DNA of 39,319 bases, from contig CAKOVA010000014.1 of assembly GCA_934120735.1 (NCBI GenBank), forward strand, positions 1-39,319. The letters run 5' to 3'. Within the stretch, counting starts at the first letter, position 1. Each line of letters opens with the position of its first letter. Shown here piece by piece: positions 14,804 through 21,600 of this stretch. The stretch comes from an uncultured Prevotella sp. (lineage in GTDB: Bacteria > Bacteroidota > Bacteroidia > Bacteroidales > Bacteroidaceae). Both the position numbers and the translations under genes were made by a program. A model generated the notes under the pieces. The model ran no database searches, was not told where the DNA came from, and saw only the letters and a program-made list of their open reading frames with translations.

Positions 14804-15721
14804 ATGAATAAAATTGCGATTATATTCCTCTTTTCAATTTCATCTATGGCATCATGGGCCCAGATGAGATGGAACCAGACCTATCAACTCTACATCAATC
14901 AATACAAAGATTTGGCTATTCGGGAGATGCTTCAATACCGAATCCCAGCGAGTATCACCTTGGCTCAGGCTGTTTTTGAGAGTGGAGCAGGGCGAAGTAG
15001 ATTGGCACGACTGGGCAATAACCATTTCGGAATCAAGTGTCATGGCTGGACTGGTCGTACCATTGCTGAGGATGATGACGCTTTGGGCGAATGCTTTCGC
15101 GCATACGATCATCCCCTTCAAAGTTTTGAGGATCATAGTAAATTCCTTGTGAACAGCAGTCGTTACCGCAAGTTGTTTAGCCTTTCCATGCAAGATTACC
15201 GTGGATGGGCGCATGGTTTGAAAGCTTGTGGCTATGCAACCAACCCGCGATATGCTTATAAACTCATCGAATTGATAGAGCTTTACAAGCTTTATGTCTA
15301 CGACAGTGCCAGATCATACGATCATGCCATGGTTGAATATTCTGGCAATCAAACAGTAGTTAACCAGGCAAAGCCTTTGCATCCCATCGCAATCTTCAAC
15401 AAAAATTATTATATCCGGGCTCGTCGTGGCGATACTTTCAAGCTGATAGGCGAGGAAATCGGCGTGTCGTACAAGAAAATTGCCAAGTACAACGAGCGAG
15501 ATAAAGATGATGCTTTGACAGAAGGCGAAATCATTTTCCTGAAGAAAAAGCGGAAAAGAGCACCGAAGGCTTTCAAGAATCGTCCGCATGTTGTCAAGAA
15601 CGGAGAGAGTCTGTATATCATTGCACAGATTTATGGTATGCGTCTGTCCAGTTTATACAAGTTGAATGATTTTACTCCAGACCATACCATCCACGTCGGT
15701 GACGTTGTGAGAGTATATTAG
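14804..15721 (+). CDS. Secreted N-acetylglucosaminidase (GH73) with two LysM domains
   Basis: Peptidoglycan hydrolase of 305 aa. A signal peptide ends near SWA|QMR. The GH73 domain spans about 30-170, with the catalytic glutamate in AQAVFESGAG (Glu59) and the following NNHFGIKCHGW, typical of FlgJ/LytG-type glucosaminidases. LysM 1 (about 205-250, YYIRARRGDTFKLIG) and LysM 2 (about 262-305, HVVKNGESLYIIAQIYG) should bind glycan strands. I chose ATG 14804; an in-frame ATG at 14798 is also possible, adding two residues. It stands alone and ends in a strong bidirectional terminator, convergent with the zinc-ribbon gene. It probably acts in cell separation or wall turnover. Confidence 0.9.
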   Translation: MNKIAIIFLFSISSMASWAQMRWNQTYQLYINQYKDLAIREMLQYRIPASITLAQAVFESGAGRSRLARLGNNHFGIKCHGWTGRTIAEDDDALGECFRAYDHPLQSFEDHSKFLVNSSRYRKLFSLSMQDYRGWAHGLKACGYATNPRYAYKLIELIELYKLYVYDSARSYDHAMVEYSGNQTVVNQAKPLHPIAIFNKNYYIRARRGDTFKLIGEEIGVSYKKIAKYNERDKDDALTEGEIIFLKKKRKRAPKAFKNRPHVVKNGESLYIIAQIYGMRLSSLYKLNDFTPDHTIHVGDVVRVY

Positions 15722-15760
15722 GACAAGTCAGTTTGCACGGCTGACAACAATAAATACGAA

Positions 15761-15807
15761 AAACCATTGAGCCAGTAGGGTGAACCAAGCTCAATGGTTT
15801 TATTTTT
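15761..15807. terminator. Bidirectional rho-independent terminator
   Basis: A perfect 12-bp stem, AAACCATTGAGC (15761-15772) with GCTCAATGGTTT (15789-15800), has a 16-nt loop. TATTTTT follows on the plus strand, and the minus strand also ends in a T-run. It serves the convergent GH73 and zinc-ribbon genes. Confidence 0.9.
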
Positions 15808-15835
15808 CAGATCAATTGAATTGTCTTTCGGAACA

Positions 15836-16984
15836 CTACTGAATGATGCGAGTCATGTTGAACTCTGTAATTTTTCCGTCAGGATTTACCTTGGCTTTGA
15901 TGCGATAATGCATGGTTTGCTGTGTATCATCCACCTTGTCAACATCTTGGTCTGCAGAGAAATTCACGGTGTATTCGTATTGTTCGTCACCGATTTCTTT
16001 CTTGTCAATCTTGTAATCATTGAGCAGATGCCATGACATGCTGGCCACCTCCTGGTTGTAAAGTTTATGCAAAAAGGTGATGACATCATTTTTATTCGCA
16101 TCCACTTTACCCAGGAAAGAACTGATGACAGGACTGACCGTGCTGGTCAAACCATTCTCGTCTTTTGCGTTGATACTCTGAAAGAACTGTTTGAACAGCG
16201 AACTTAACATGGCCCTTTCCTCTGGTTGAACCGTCTGTGCATTAATTGTTTTGATGCCATTTTTGGCATCGTCTACATACGCACCGTTGGGATGGTCTTC
16301 CAAGTAAAACTGGTATGCGTCCACACTGTTGGCTGAGCTGGCGGCCACCCAGTCCAACGAGTCAATCTTGCGCATGGCTTCCGCACGGTGTTCAGAGTCG
16401 GGATGCTTGTCAAGATAATCTTCCAGAGCCGTCTTCGAGTTGCTCACCCAGGCATTGGTCCACTCGCTATCCATTTGCTGGATGGCCGTCAAGCGAACGT
16501 GTATGGAGTCTCTGTGTGCGATAGGTGCGTCTTTAAAGCGGTCAAGATAGTCCTGAAGCACGATTGGATCTTCGCTCTTGGCGGCAAACTCGTATGCCTC
16601 CAGCTCTTCTTTTGTTTGTGCATTGTGATAGAAATAATAGCCCACTCCACATGCAATGATGGCTATGATGAAAGCTATTATTAAAGTGGTAGGTTTCTTC
16701 TTGGGACGTTGCACGTCTCCGTTGGGCGCTGGCGGCGTTGTGTCCGCCATGGTCGTAGGCTCTTCTTTCGGCTCAATAGCCTGTTCATGAACCGGAGATG
16801 TATCATCGCGATAGTTCATATTGGCATGGTGGCAGTTTGGACATTCGTGCAAATCATTAAAATAAACTTCGCCACATTGCGTGCAACGGGTCACTCTATC
16901 AGCAATTTCTACCCCACAAGAGGGACAAACGGGTGCTCGGTCACTGATTTGGTGGCCGCACTCCGGACATCTTATTATCGCCAT
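15836..16984 (-). CDS. Zinc-ribbon membrane protein with helical repeats and an NTF2-like end
   Basis: A 382-aa single-pass protein. Two zinc ribbons open it: Cys6/Cys9 with Cys20/Cys23, and Cys34/Cys37 with Cys48/Cys51. A Pro-rich linker and one hydrophobic helix (about 99-117) follow. Three roughly 40-residue helical repeats come next, each with a D/E-YL-D motif (LQDYLDRF, LEDYLDKHP, YQFYLEDHP). The last 120 residues look like an NTF2-fold domain. The ribbons would face the cytoplasm and the rest the periplasm. I chose ATG 16984 because MAIIRCPECG begins the first ribbon. It lies 25 bp after the GH25 gene in the same operon. Function unknown. Confidence 0.75.
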   Translation of the reverse strand: MAIIRCPECGHQISDRAPVCPSCGVEIADRVTRCTQCGEVYFNDLHECPNCHHANMNYRDDTSPVHEQAIEPKEEPTTMADTTPPAPNGDVQRPKKKPTTLIIAFIIAIIACGVGYYFYHNAQTKEELEAYEFAAKSEDPIVLQDYLDRFKDAPIAHRDSIHVRLTAIQQMDSEWTNAWVSNSKTALEDYLDKHPDSEHRAEAMRKIDSLDWVAASSANSVDAYQFYLEDHPNGAYVDDAKNGIKTINAQTVQPEERAMLSSLFKQFFQSINAKDENGLTSTVSPVISSFLGKVDANKNDVITFLHKLYNQEVASMSWHLLNDYKIDKKEIGDEQYEYTVNFSADQDVDKVDDTQQTMHYRIKAKVNPDGKITEFNMTRIIQ

Positions 16985-17009
16985 ATCGTTAAAGTGTATT
17001 GTATGTTTG

Positions 17010-17738
17010 TTAATGTATCCATGTATACTTTCTTGTGTTCGTGCCATTTCGTCGGAATCTGATTTCTCTGAGTCCGTGCTTTCCCATCATTCTGCTTTTA
17101 TCAACAAAGGTGTTGATACCATTGATTCTACCTTTACCCGTGTATTGCCACATGGTAATGTCGCGCCCGTCTGCCAATACCGGTTCTCGGTCGGTATACT
17201 GCGCAATCATGATTTGATAGCTGTCCAGTTGTCCCTGCAGGTTGTGGTCATAGAAGTTAGCACCCGTGTAGATGAGTGGTTTTTGTTGATAAGCTTCTTC
17301 TACCATGTCCAGGAATTTGTGCAAAGAGTCACAAAAAGCTTCTGTTGACAAGCCGCTACGAGTTTCTACATCAATCATGGGAATGAGGTCTTGGTCGCCA
17401 GGTCGGCACTGCGTCATGAAGTTCTGTAGTTGGAGCGTCAAGTTGGTTTTCGGTCTGAAGAAGTGGTACGAACCTACTTTCAGGCCATAGCGATGCGCCA
17501 ACTCTATGTTAGTTTGGTAGGTAGGGTCTATCCTGTCACCGCCTTCAGTGGCCTTGAGGTAGACGTATGTGTTTTTGGTGTTTTCACCTACTGTTTCCCA
17601 GAACACCTCACCTTGATAGTGACTCAAATCGATGCCATGTACATGCGAGCACGTGTCTTCGCATTGTACGTCAAAATATTGGGCGTGGACGGCCAACATA
17701 CAGAATAGGGTAATCACACATGAAATGATTCTTTTCAT
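17010..17738 (-). CDS. Secreted GH25 lysozyme (muramidase)
   Basis: A 242-aa exported enzyme that cuts the MurNAc-GlcNAc bond of peptidoglycan. The signal peptide is MKRIISCVITLFCMLAVHA. GH25 marks are GIDLSHYQGEV (Asp37), FLKATEG-like YLKATEGGD, YHFFRP, PMIDVE (Asp123 and catalytic Glu125) and the C-terminal MWQYTGKGRINGI. It ends in a basic tail (RFRRNGTNTRKY). A -7 box lies 5 bp from the ATG, hinting at a leaderless message. The next gene on the transcript is the zinc-ribbon membrane protein. Confidence 0.92.
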   Translation of the reverse strand: MKRIISCVITLFCMLAVHAQYFDVQCEDTCSHVHGIDLSHYQGEVFWETVGENTKNTYVYLKATEGGDRIDPTYQTNIELAHRYGLKVGSYHFFRPKTNLTLQLQNFMTQCRPGDQDLIPMIDVETRSGLSTEAFCDSLHKFLDMVEEAYQQKPLIYTGANFYDHNLQGQLDSYQIMIAQYTDREPVLADGRDITMWQYTGKGRINGINTFVDKSRMMGKHGLREIRFRRNGTNTRKYTWIH

Positions 17739-17743
17739 GTTTG

Positions 17744-17751
17744 CAAATATA
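17744..17751 (-). promoter_or_regulatory. -7 box of the GH25 gene, 5 bp from the ATG
   Basis: TATATTTG on the minus strand with CAAAC between it and the start codon. No TTG lies at the expected -33 distance, so the promoter may need an activator or the box may be chance. Confidence 0.4.
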
Positions 17752-17890
17752 CATAAAAAACAGAATCTTTACGCCCTGTTCTCTGAAAAATAACAAAACA
17801 GAGTGTATCTTTGTGGGAAAATTAAACCTTTGGTTTCAATCGTTGTTAACAAAAACATTCCCGAATCGGGGTAAACAGGGTTGACAAGAG

Positions 17891-17986
17891 ATGAGGAGAA
17901 TTTTATTTCTGAAGCTCATTCTATTCCTTCTGATTACTCTCATCTTTCAGAAGATCTGCCAAAAAAGAATCCAGGTCCTTATCTAA
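17891..17986 (+). CDS. Possible 31-codon hydrophobic small protein
   Basis: The frame ATG to TAA encodes a basic start (MRRILFLK) and a run of Leu, Ile, Phe and Thr like a single membrane helix, then a basic end. A TAnnTTTG box (TATCTTTG, 17806-17813) lies upstream on the same strand. Two-thirds of it overlaps the 3' end of the acidic-protein gene on the other strand. Antisense reading of Glu/Asp-rich codons gives hydrophobic residues by chance, so this may be no gene. Confidence 0.15.
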   Translation: MRRILFLKLILFLLITLIFQKICQKRIQVLI

Positions 17987-18379
17987 GTCGTGCATCAAAT
18001 CGCCTCCTATAATCACGGTGTCATCGTCGGCAACATATAGTTCGGCTATATTCTCCAGGTCATCATTTTCTAAAACAAAGCTAAATGGCTTGAGAATATT
18101 CATCTGATCAACCGTTTCATGAAGTTGTTTCAGGACTTTGCGAAGAATGGCTGTGGCATGTTCGTAGAACTTCTCCTCCGTATTGCCTATCCATTCTTCA
18201 ACGACGCAACGGGTAATCTCATTTTCATCGTCATCGAATGCTCGTAATTCACCACTGTCTTGATAGATTCGGATGTGAATATCCGTAACGAGTGATGGGG
18301 TTTCATCTGACGTGAACTTTTGTGCTATCTTGCGAATGGCATACTCAGTCTGCTTGTACACTTGTTCGGTTGCGTTCAT
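17921..18379 (-). CDS. Conserved-looking acidic protein of unknown function
   Basis: A 152-aa soluble protein without signal peptide or membrane helix. It is rich in Asp and Glu, with acidic clusters AFDDDENE and, near the C-terminus, ELYVADDDTVIIGGDLMHDLDKDLDSFLADLLKDE. The predicted fold mixes helices (EQVYKQTEYAIRKIAQKF, EHATAILRKVLKQLHETVD) with short strands. I do not recognise the family. The start at 18379 (MNATEQVYKQ) follows a consensus promoter; the longer frame runs back through that promoter. It is monocistronic, with a 182-bp gap before the GH25 gene. A small CCCG/CGGG hairpin at about 17862-17873 with a T-run may end its transcript. Confidence 0.7.
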   Translation of the reverse strand: MNATEQVYKQTEYAIRKIAQKFTSDETPSLVTDIHIRIYQDSGELRAFDDDENEITRCVVEEWIGNTEEKFYEHATAILRKVLKQLHETVDQMNILKPFSFVLENDDLENIAELYVADDDTVIIGGDLMHDLDKDLDSFLADLLKDESNQKE

Positions 18380-18405
18380 TAGTAGTTCCTTTCGATTATA
18401 CCCTG

Positions 18406-18435
18406 CAAATATAATTCTTTTTGCGAACACTGCAA
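18406..18435 (-). promoter_or_regulatory. Bacteroidota promoter of the acidic-protein gene
   Basis: On the minus strand TTG (18433-18435), a 19-bp spacer and TATATTTG (18406-18413). The box lies 26 bp before the ATG at 18379. Confidence 0.6.
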
Positions 18436-19164
18436 GTAAATTTAGAAATAATTTATCTTAATGGCCGCGGCTCTCTCATTTCTGAAAGGTTGTTGGTTGC
18501 GAAAGACTGAATATCACATATTTATATAAACAAGGGTTATTAGGAATAAAACAACCTTTGATGACTATGTGTGGGATGATGGCTGAGTATTCGCCATCTT
18601 TATTCTAATATGTTAACAAACCTTTTATTTGTTAAATCAATTCATTTTATTTGACAAAACAAAATCGCAAAATAGAGAAAATAGGAGAATGTTTTAGGTG
18701 TTCAAAATCTTAAAATCATCATCTTTTACCTCATTCACAGAGATTAAACCAGCAATCTGCATGCTTTTGCAGTCTAATATTTATGCTCTTGCTCCTCAAT
18801 ATGCATGCTTTTACACCCCAATTTACATCATATAACACGCCTTTTTGTACAAAAACAAGTGCTTTCATCCTCAAAACACATCTCTTTTTCATGGTGATTT
18901 AGGTTTGTAAACCGTATAACTTATTATAAATCAATAAAATAATGAAACACCTCTATATTTCGCATATTTCCGGCGAATGAGTATGTTGGTGGATAAAATG
19001 CCCAGCATTTGTGTTAAAAAGTTGTTGTGACGGGAGCTGTTTCACCGAAGAAGGTTCCGTTCGATAGAATACAGATATAGCGCAATCATCATAAATGAAT
19101 GAGCTGTGCCGAAACGGCTTACAGGTTAATTTGTCATCACATCACCTACATTTTGTATACAGGC
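18436..19164. other. Long divergent gap without a gene
   Basis: About 730 bp between the acidic-protein promoter and the aspS promoter. I see no reading frame with gene-like features and no tRNA. It holds the A3 repeat array (18753-18840), an inverted repeat TTAACAAA/TTTGTTAA at 18613-18635 with a 7-nt loop, and a lone TAGGTTTG box at 18900-18907 with no -33 partner. Base composition is A/T-rich around 18600-18960 and more mixed after that. Confidence 0.6.
18753..18840. repeat. 22-bp degenerate repeat array, copy A3 (4 units)
   Basis: Units start at 18753, 18775, 18797 and 18819, an exact 22-bp period. Units 1 and 3 carry CAATCTGCATGC and CAATATGCATGC followed by TTTT; units 2 and 4 are weaker (TAATATTTATGC, CAATTTACAT). 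The shared TGCATGC variant also ends array A2. This is the most degraded of the four arrays. Confidence 0.7.
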
Positions 19165-19196
19165 TTTGCTTGTTTCGGCTTTTTTGTATAATTTTG
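19165..19196 (+). promoter_or_regulatory. Consensus Bacteroidota promoter of aspS
   Basis: TTTG (19165-19168), a 20-bp spacer and TAATTTTG (19189-19196). The box lies 27 bp before the aspS ATG at 19224, which confirms that the open frame upstream of that ATG is not translated. Confidence 0.72.
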
Positions 19197-19223
19197 CGTT
19201 TGATAAGATATAAATTTCAAACT

Positions 19224-20984
19224 ATGTATAGAACGAATACATGTGGGGAGTTAAGACTTTCCGATGAGGGCAAGGAGGTAATCCTGTCTGGATGGGTGCA
19301 GCGTACACGTAAGATGGGTGGAATGACATTTGTTGACGTGCGCGACCGATATGGCATTACCCAACTTGTTTTTAATGAGGCAACCGACGCTTCTTTGTGT
19401 GAGCAGGCCAATAAACTGGGGCGTGAATTCTGTATTCAGGCAACGGGTAAGGTGAGTGAGCGACAGAGCAAAAACGACAAGTTGCCGACCGGAGATATCG
19501 AAATTTTGGTCAGTAAACTAAACGTACTGAGTGAAAGTTTGACGCCTCCATTCAAAATAGAAGACGAAACCGATGGGGGTGACGATTTACGAATGAAATA
19601 TCGATACTTAGATTTGCGCCGACCAGCGGTAAGAAAGAATTTGGAATTGCGCCATCGGATGACGATTCTGATTAGGAATTTCCTTGATAATGAGCAGTTT
19701 ATAGAGGTAGAAACACCCATATTGATTGGCTCTACTCCTGAGGGTGCACGCGACTTTGTGGTGCCGTCGCGTATGAATCCCGGACAGTTTTATGCATTGC
19801 CACAAAGCCCACAGACGCTCAAACAGCTGTTGATGGTGAGTGGGTTTGACCGCTATTTCCAAATCGCTAAATGTTTCCGTGATGAAGACTTGCGCGCCGA
19901 TCGTCAACCCGAGTTCACGCAAATTGACTGCGAGATGAGTTTCGTAGATCAGGATGATGTGATCGACTTGTTTGAAAATCTGTGTCGTCACCTTTTCAAA
20001 GAGATTCGTGGGGTGGAGCTGCCTGAGAAGTTGCAGCAAATGACATGGCACGAGGCGATGAGACGTTTCGGCAGTGATAAGCCAGATTTGCGTTTCGGCA
20101 TGGAGTTCGTTGAACTTTTGGATGCGTTCCAAGGCAAGGCAGATTTTAGTGTCTTCAATGAAGCAAGCTATATTGGCGGCATTTGTGTGCCTGGATGCGC
20201 CAGCTATAGTCGTAAGCAATTGGACGAACTGAGCGACTTTGTTAAACGTCCGCAGGTAGGTGCTAAGGGATTGGTATACATTAAGTATAATGCCGATGGA
20301 ACGATTAAGAGTTCTGTTGATAAGTTCTACTCAAAGGAACAGTTGCTGGATGTGAAAGAGCGAATGGGAGCTAAGGACGGTGACTTGGTATTGATTTTGA
20401 GTGGAGACAACGCCAACAAGACGCGTGTGCAGTTGTGTACGCTTCGCTTGGAGATGGGCGAGCGACTGGGTCTTCGTGACAAGAACAAGTTTGAGTGTTT
20501 GTGGATTGTTGATTTCCCCCTGTTCGAGTGGAGTGACGAGGAGCAGCGTCTCATGGCAACGCACCATCCGTTCACCATGCCAAATCCAGACGATATCCCC
20601 TTGCTTGATGAGCATCCAGAACGAGTTCGTGCCAAGGCATACGACTTTGTTTGCAACGGTATTGAAGTAGGAGGGGGGAGCCTGCGTATTCATGATGGAC
20701 GGTTGCAGCAAAAGATGTTTGAGATATTGGGCTTCACACCTGAAAAGGCAATGGCTCAGTTTGGCTTCTTAATCAATGCATTTAAATATGGTGCACCCCC
20801 TCATGCAGGTTTGGCGTTTGGTTTGGATCGGTTTGTGAGTATCATGGCCGGCTTGGATAGCATTCGCGACTGCATTGCTTTCCCAAAGAACAACAACGGC
20901 CGTGATGTGATGCTTGATGCTCCGTCGACCATTGATCAAAAACAATTGGATGAATTAGAGATAAAACTTGACATACATCAATAA
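19224..20984 (+). CDS. aspS: Aspartate--tRNA ligase
   Basis: Class II aminoacyl-tRNA synthetase of 586 aa that charges tRNA-Asp. The OB-fold anticodon-binding domain is at 1-105 ([20 protein letters not shown]). The catalytic core includes [15 protein letters not shown] (169-183), [12 protein letters not shown] YALPQSPQ, motif 2 [16 protein letters not shown] (218-233) and the closing motif 3 GLAFGLDRF. An inserted GAD-type domain lies between about 280 and 420. I chose ATG 19224 ([10 protein letters not shown]), since 43 extra upstream codons would cover the promoter. It is followed by a 147-bp gap and a separate promoter for the winged-helix gene. Confidence 0.96.
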   Translation: MYRTNTCGELRLSDEGKEVILSGWVQRTRKMGGMTFVDVRDRYGITQLVFNEATDASLCEQANKLGREFCIQATGKVSERQSKNDKLPTGDIEILVSKLNVLSESLTPPFKIEDETDGGDDLRMKYRYLDLRRPAVRKNLELRHRMTILIRNFLDNEQFIEVETPILIGSTPEGARDFVVPSRMNPGQFYALPQSPQTLKQLLMVSGFDRYFQIAKCFRDEDLRADRQPEFTQIDCEMSFVDQDDVIDLFENLCRHLFKEIRGVELPEKLQQMTWHEAMRRFGSDKPDLRFGMEFVELLDAFQGKADFSVFNEASYIGGICVPGCASYSRKQLDELSDFVKRPQVGAKGLVYIKYNADGTIKSSVDKFYSKEQLLDVKERMGAKDGDLVLILSGDNANKTRVQLCTLRLEMGERLGLRDKNKFECLWIVDFPLFEWSDEEQRLMATHHPFTMPNPDDIPLLDEHPERVRAKAYDFVCNGIEVGGGSLRIHDGRLQQKMFEILGFTPEKAMAQFGFLINAFKYGAPPHAGLAFGLDRFVSIMAGLDSIRDCIAFPKNNNGRDVMLDAPSTIDQKQLDELEIKLDIHQ

Positions 20985-21039
20985 AACGCTTCTTTGGTTC
21001 AACTAACCCATAAATGTGTTACTTTTTGATGTTTAATAA

Positions 21040-21070
21040 TTGTGTTTTTTAAATAAAATGGCTACCTTTG
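21040..21070 (+). promoter_or_regulatory. Bacteroidota promoter of the winged-helix gene
   Basis: TTG (21040-21042), a 20-bp spacer and TACCTTTG (21063-21070), 61 bp before the ATG. The leader contains a short hairpin or palindrome ACCTC-ATCT-GAGGT at 21091-21104. Confidence 0.65.
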
Positions 21071-21131
21071 CTTCGTTAATGAGATATTTTACCTCATCTG
21101 AGGTGCAAAGTATATTAAAATTTTATTGATT

Positions 21132-21428
21132 ATGACAGAAAAGAAAGTAACGGCAGCAGTAGCTCCAAAGAAGGTTGCGGCTCCCAAGAAGACCACTACT
21201 ACAAAGAGAGCTTCAGCAAAGAAACCTACTCTTGTGGTAAATGCTGAAAGCGTTGGCTTCCGTGCTGGTGATGTTTATCAAGCATTGGCCGCAGCAGACA
21301 AAGCGTTGAGCGTTGCTGAAATAGCTAAGGCTGCTAAAATTGGAACAGAAGAAGTCTATCTGGGAATAGGATGGCTGTTCAAAGAAGGTAAAATTAAGGA
21401 TTCAGAGAATCTGTTTACTTTGGCTTAA
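21132..21428 (+). CDS. Winged-helix protein (DUF2582-like) with Lys/Ala/Thr-rich tail
   Basis: A 98-aa protein. Residues 1 to about 36 are a low-complexity basic tail of Lys, Ala, Thr and Pro (VAPKKVAAPKK, then TTTTKRASAKK). Residues 38-98 form a compact winged-helix domain (AGDVYQALAAADKALSVAEI, then YLGIGWLFKEGKI), like the DUF2582 family common in Bacteroidota. DNA binding is likely but unproven. The tail plus winged helix recalls the linker-histone layout. I chose ATG 21132; a TTG two codons upstream is unlikely. It is monocistronic, with its own promoter, a leader hairpin, a structured 3' end and a terminator, so it may be well expressed. Confidence 0.85.
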   Translation: MTEKKVTAAVAPKKVAAPKKTTTTKRASAKKPTLVVNAESVGFRAGDVYQALAAADKALSVAEIAKAAKIGTEEVYLGIGWLFKEGKIKDSENLFTLA

Positions 21429-21473
21429 TTGCAACTCTTTGCTATCGGCTTTTGCCGATTATGAGGGTGCAAT
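21428..21473 (+). other. Stem-loop directly after the winged-helix stop
   Basis: Nested pairings ATTGCA/TGCAAT, CTC/GAG and a perfect ATCGGC-TTTT-GCCGAT hairpin (21444-21459) make one long interrupted stem starting at the last base of the stop codon. No T-run follows, so it is not a classical terminator; the real one lies 34 bp on. Confidence 0.55.
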
Positions 21474-21506
21474 ATCATACTTTCTTGTTAGACAAACAGG
21501 AAAATT

Positions 21507-21546
21507 AAATGAGCTCGAAAATAATTTGGGCTCATTTATTTTTTTT
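21507..21546 (+). terminator. Rho-independent terminator of the winged-helix gene
   Basis: AAATGAGC (21507-21514) pairs with GCTCATTT (21530-21537), followed by A and eight T. The convergent PIF1-like gene ends 55 bp further on; the minus strand has only a short AATTTT after the stem. Confidence 0.85.
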
Positions 21547-21600
21547 ATCTCCCTATCGTTTTTTTTCTCTATTGGGTTGTGATGCGAGCCAATAACAGTG

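Noticed and set aside
18436..19164. Hidden tRNA or protein gene in the long gap
   Set aside because: No cloverleaf arms or TTC loop pattern and no frame with gene-like features on either strand; only repeats and a short inverted repeat.
19095..19223. N-terminal extension of aspS
   Set aside because: The extra 43 codons run through a consensus promoter; family N-termini begin at [10 protein letters not shown].
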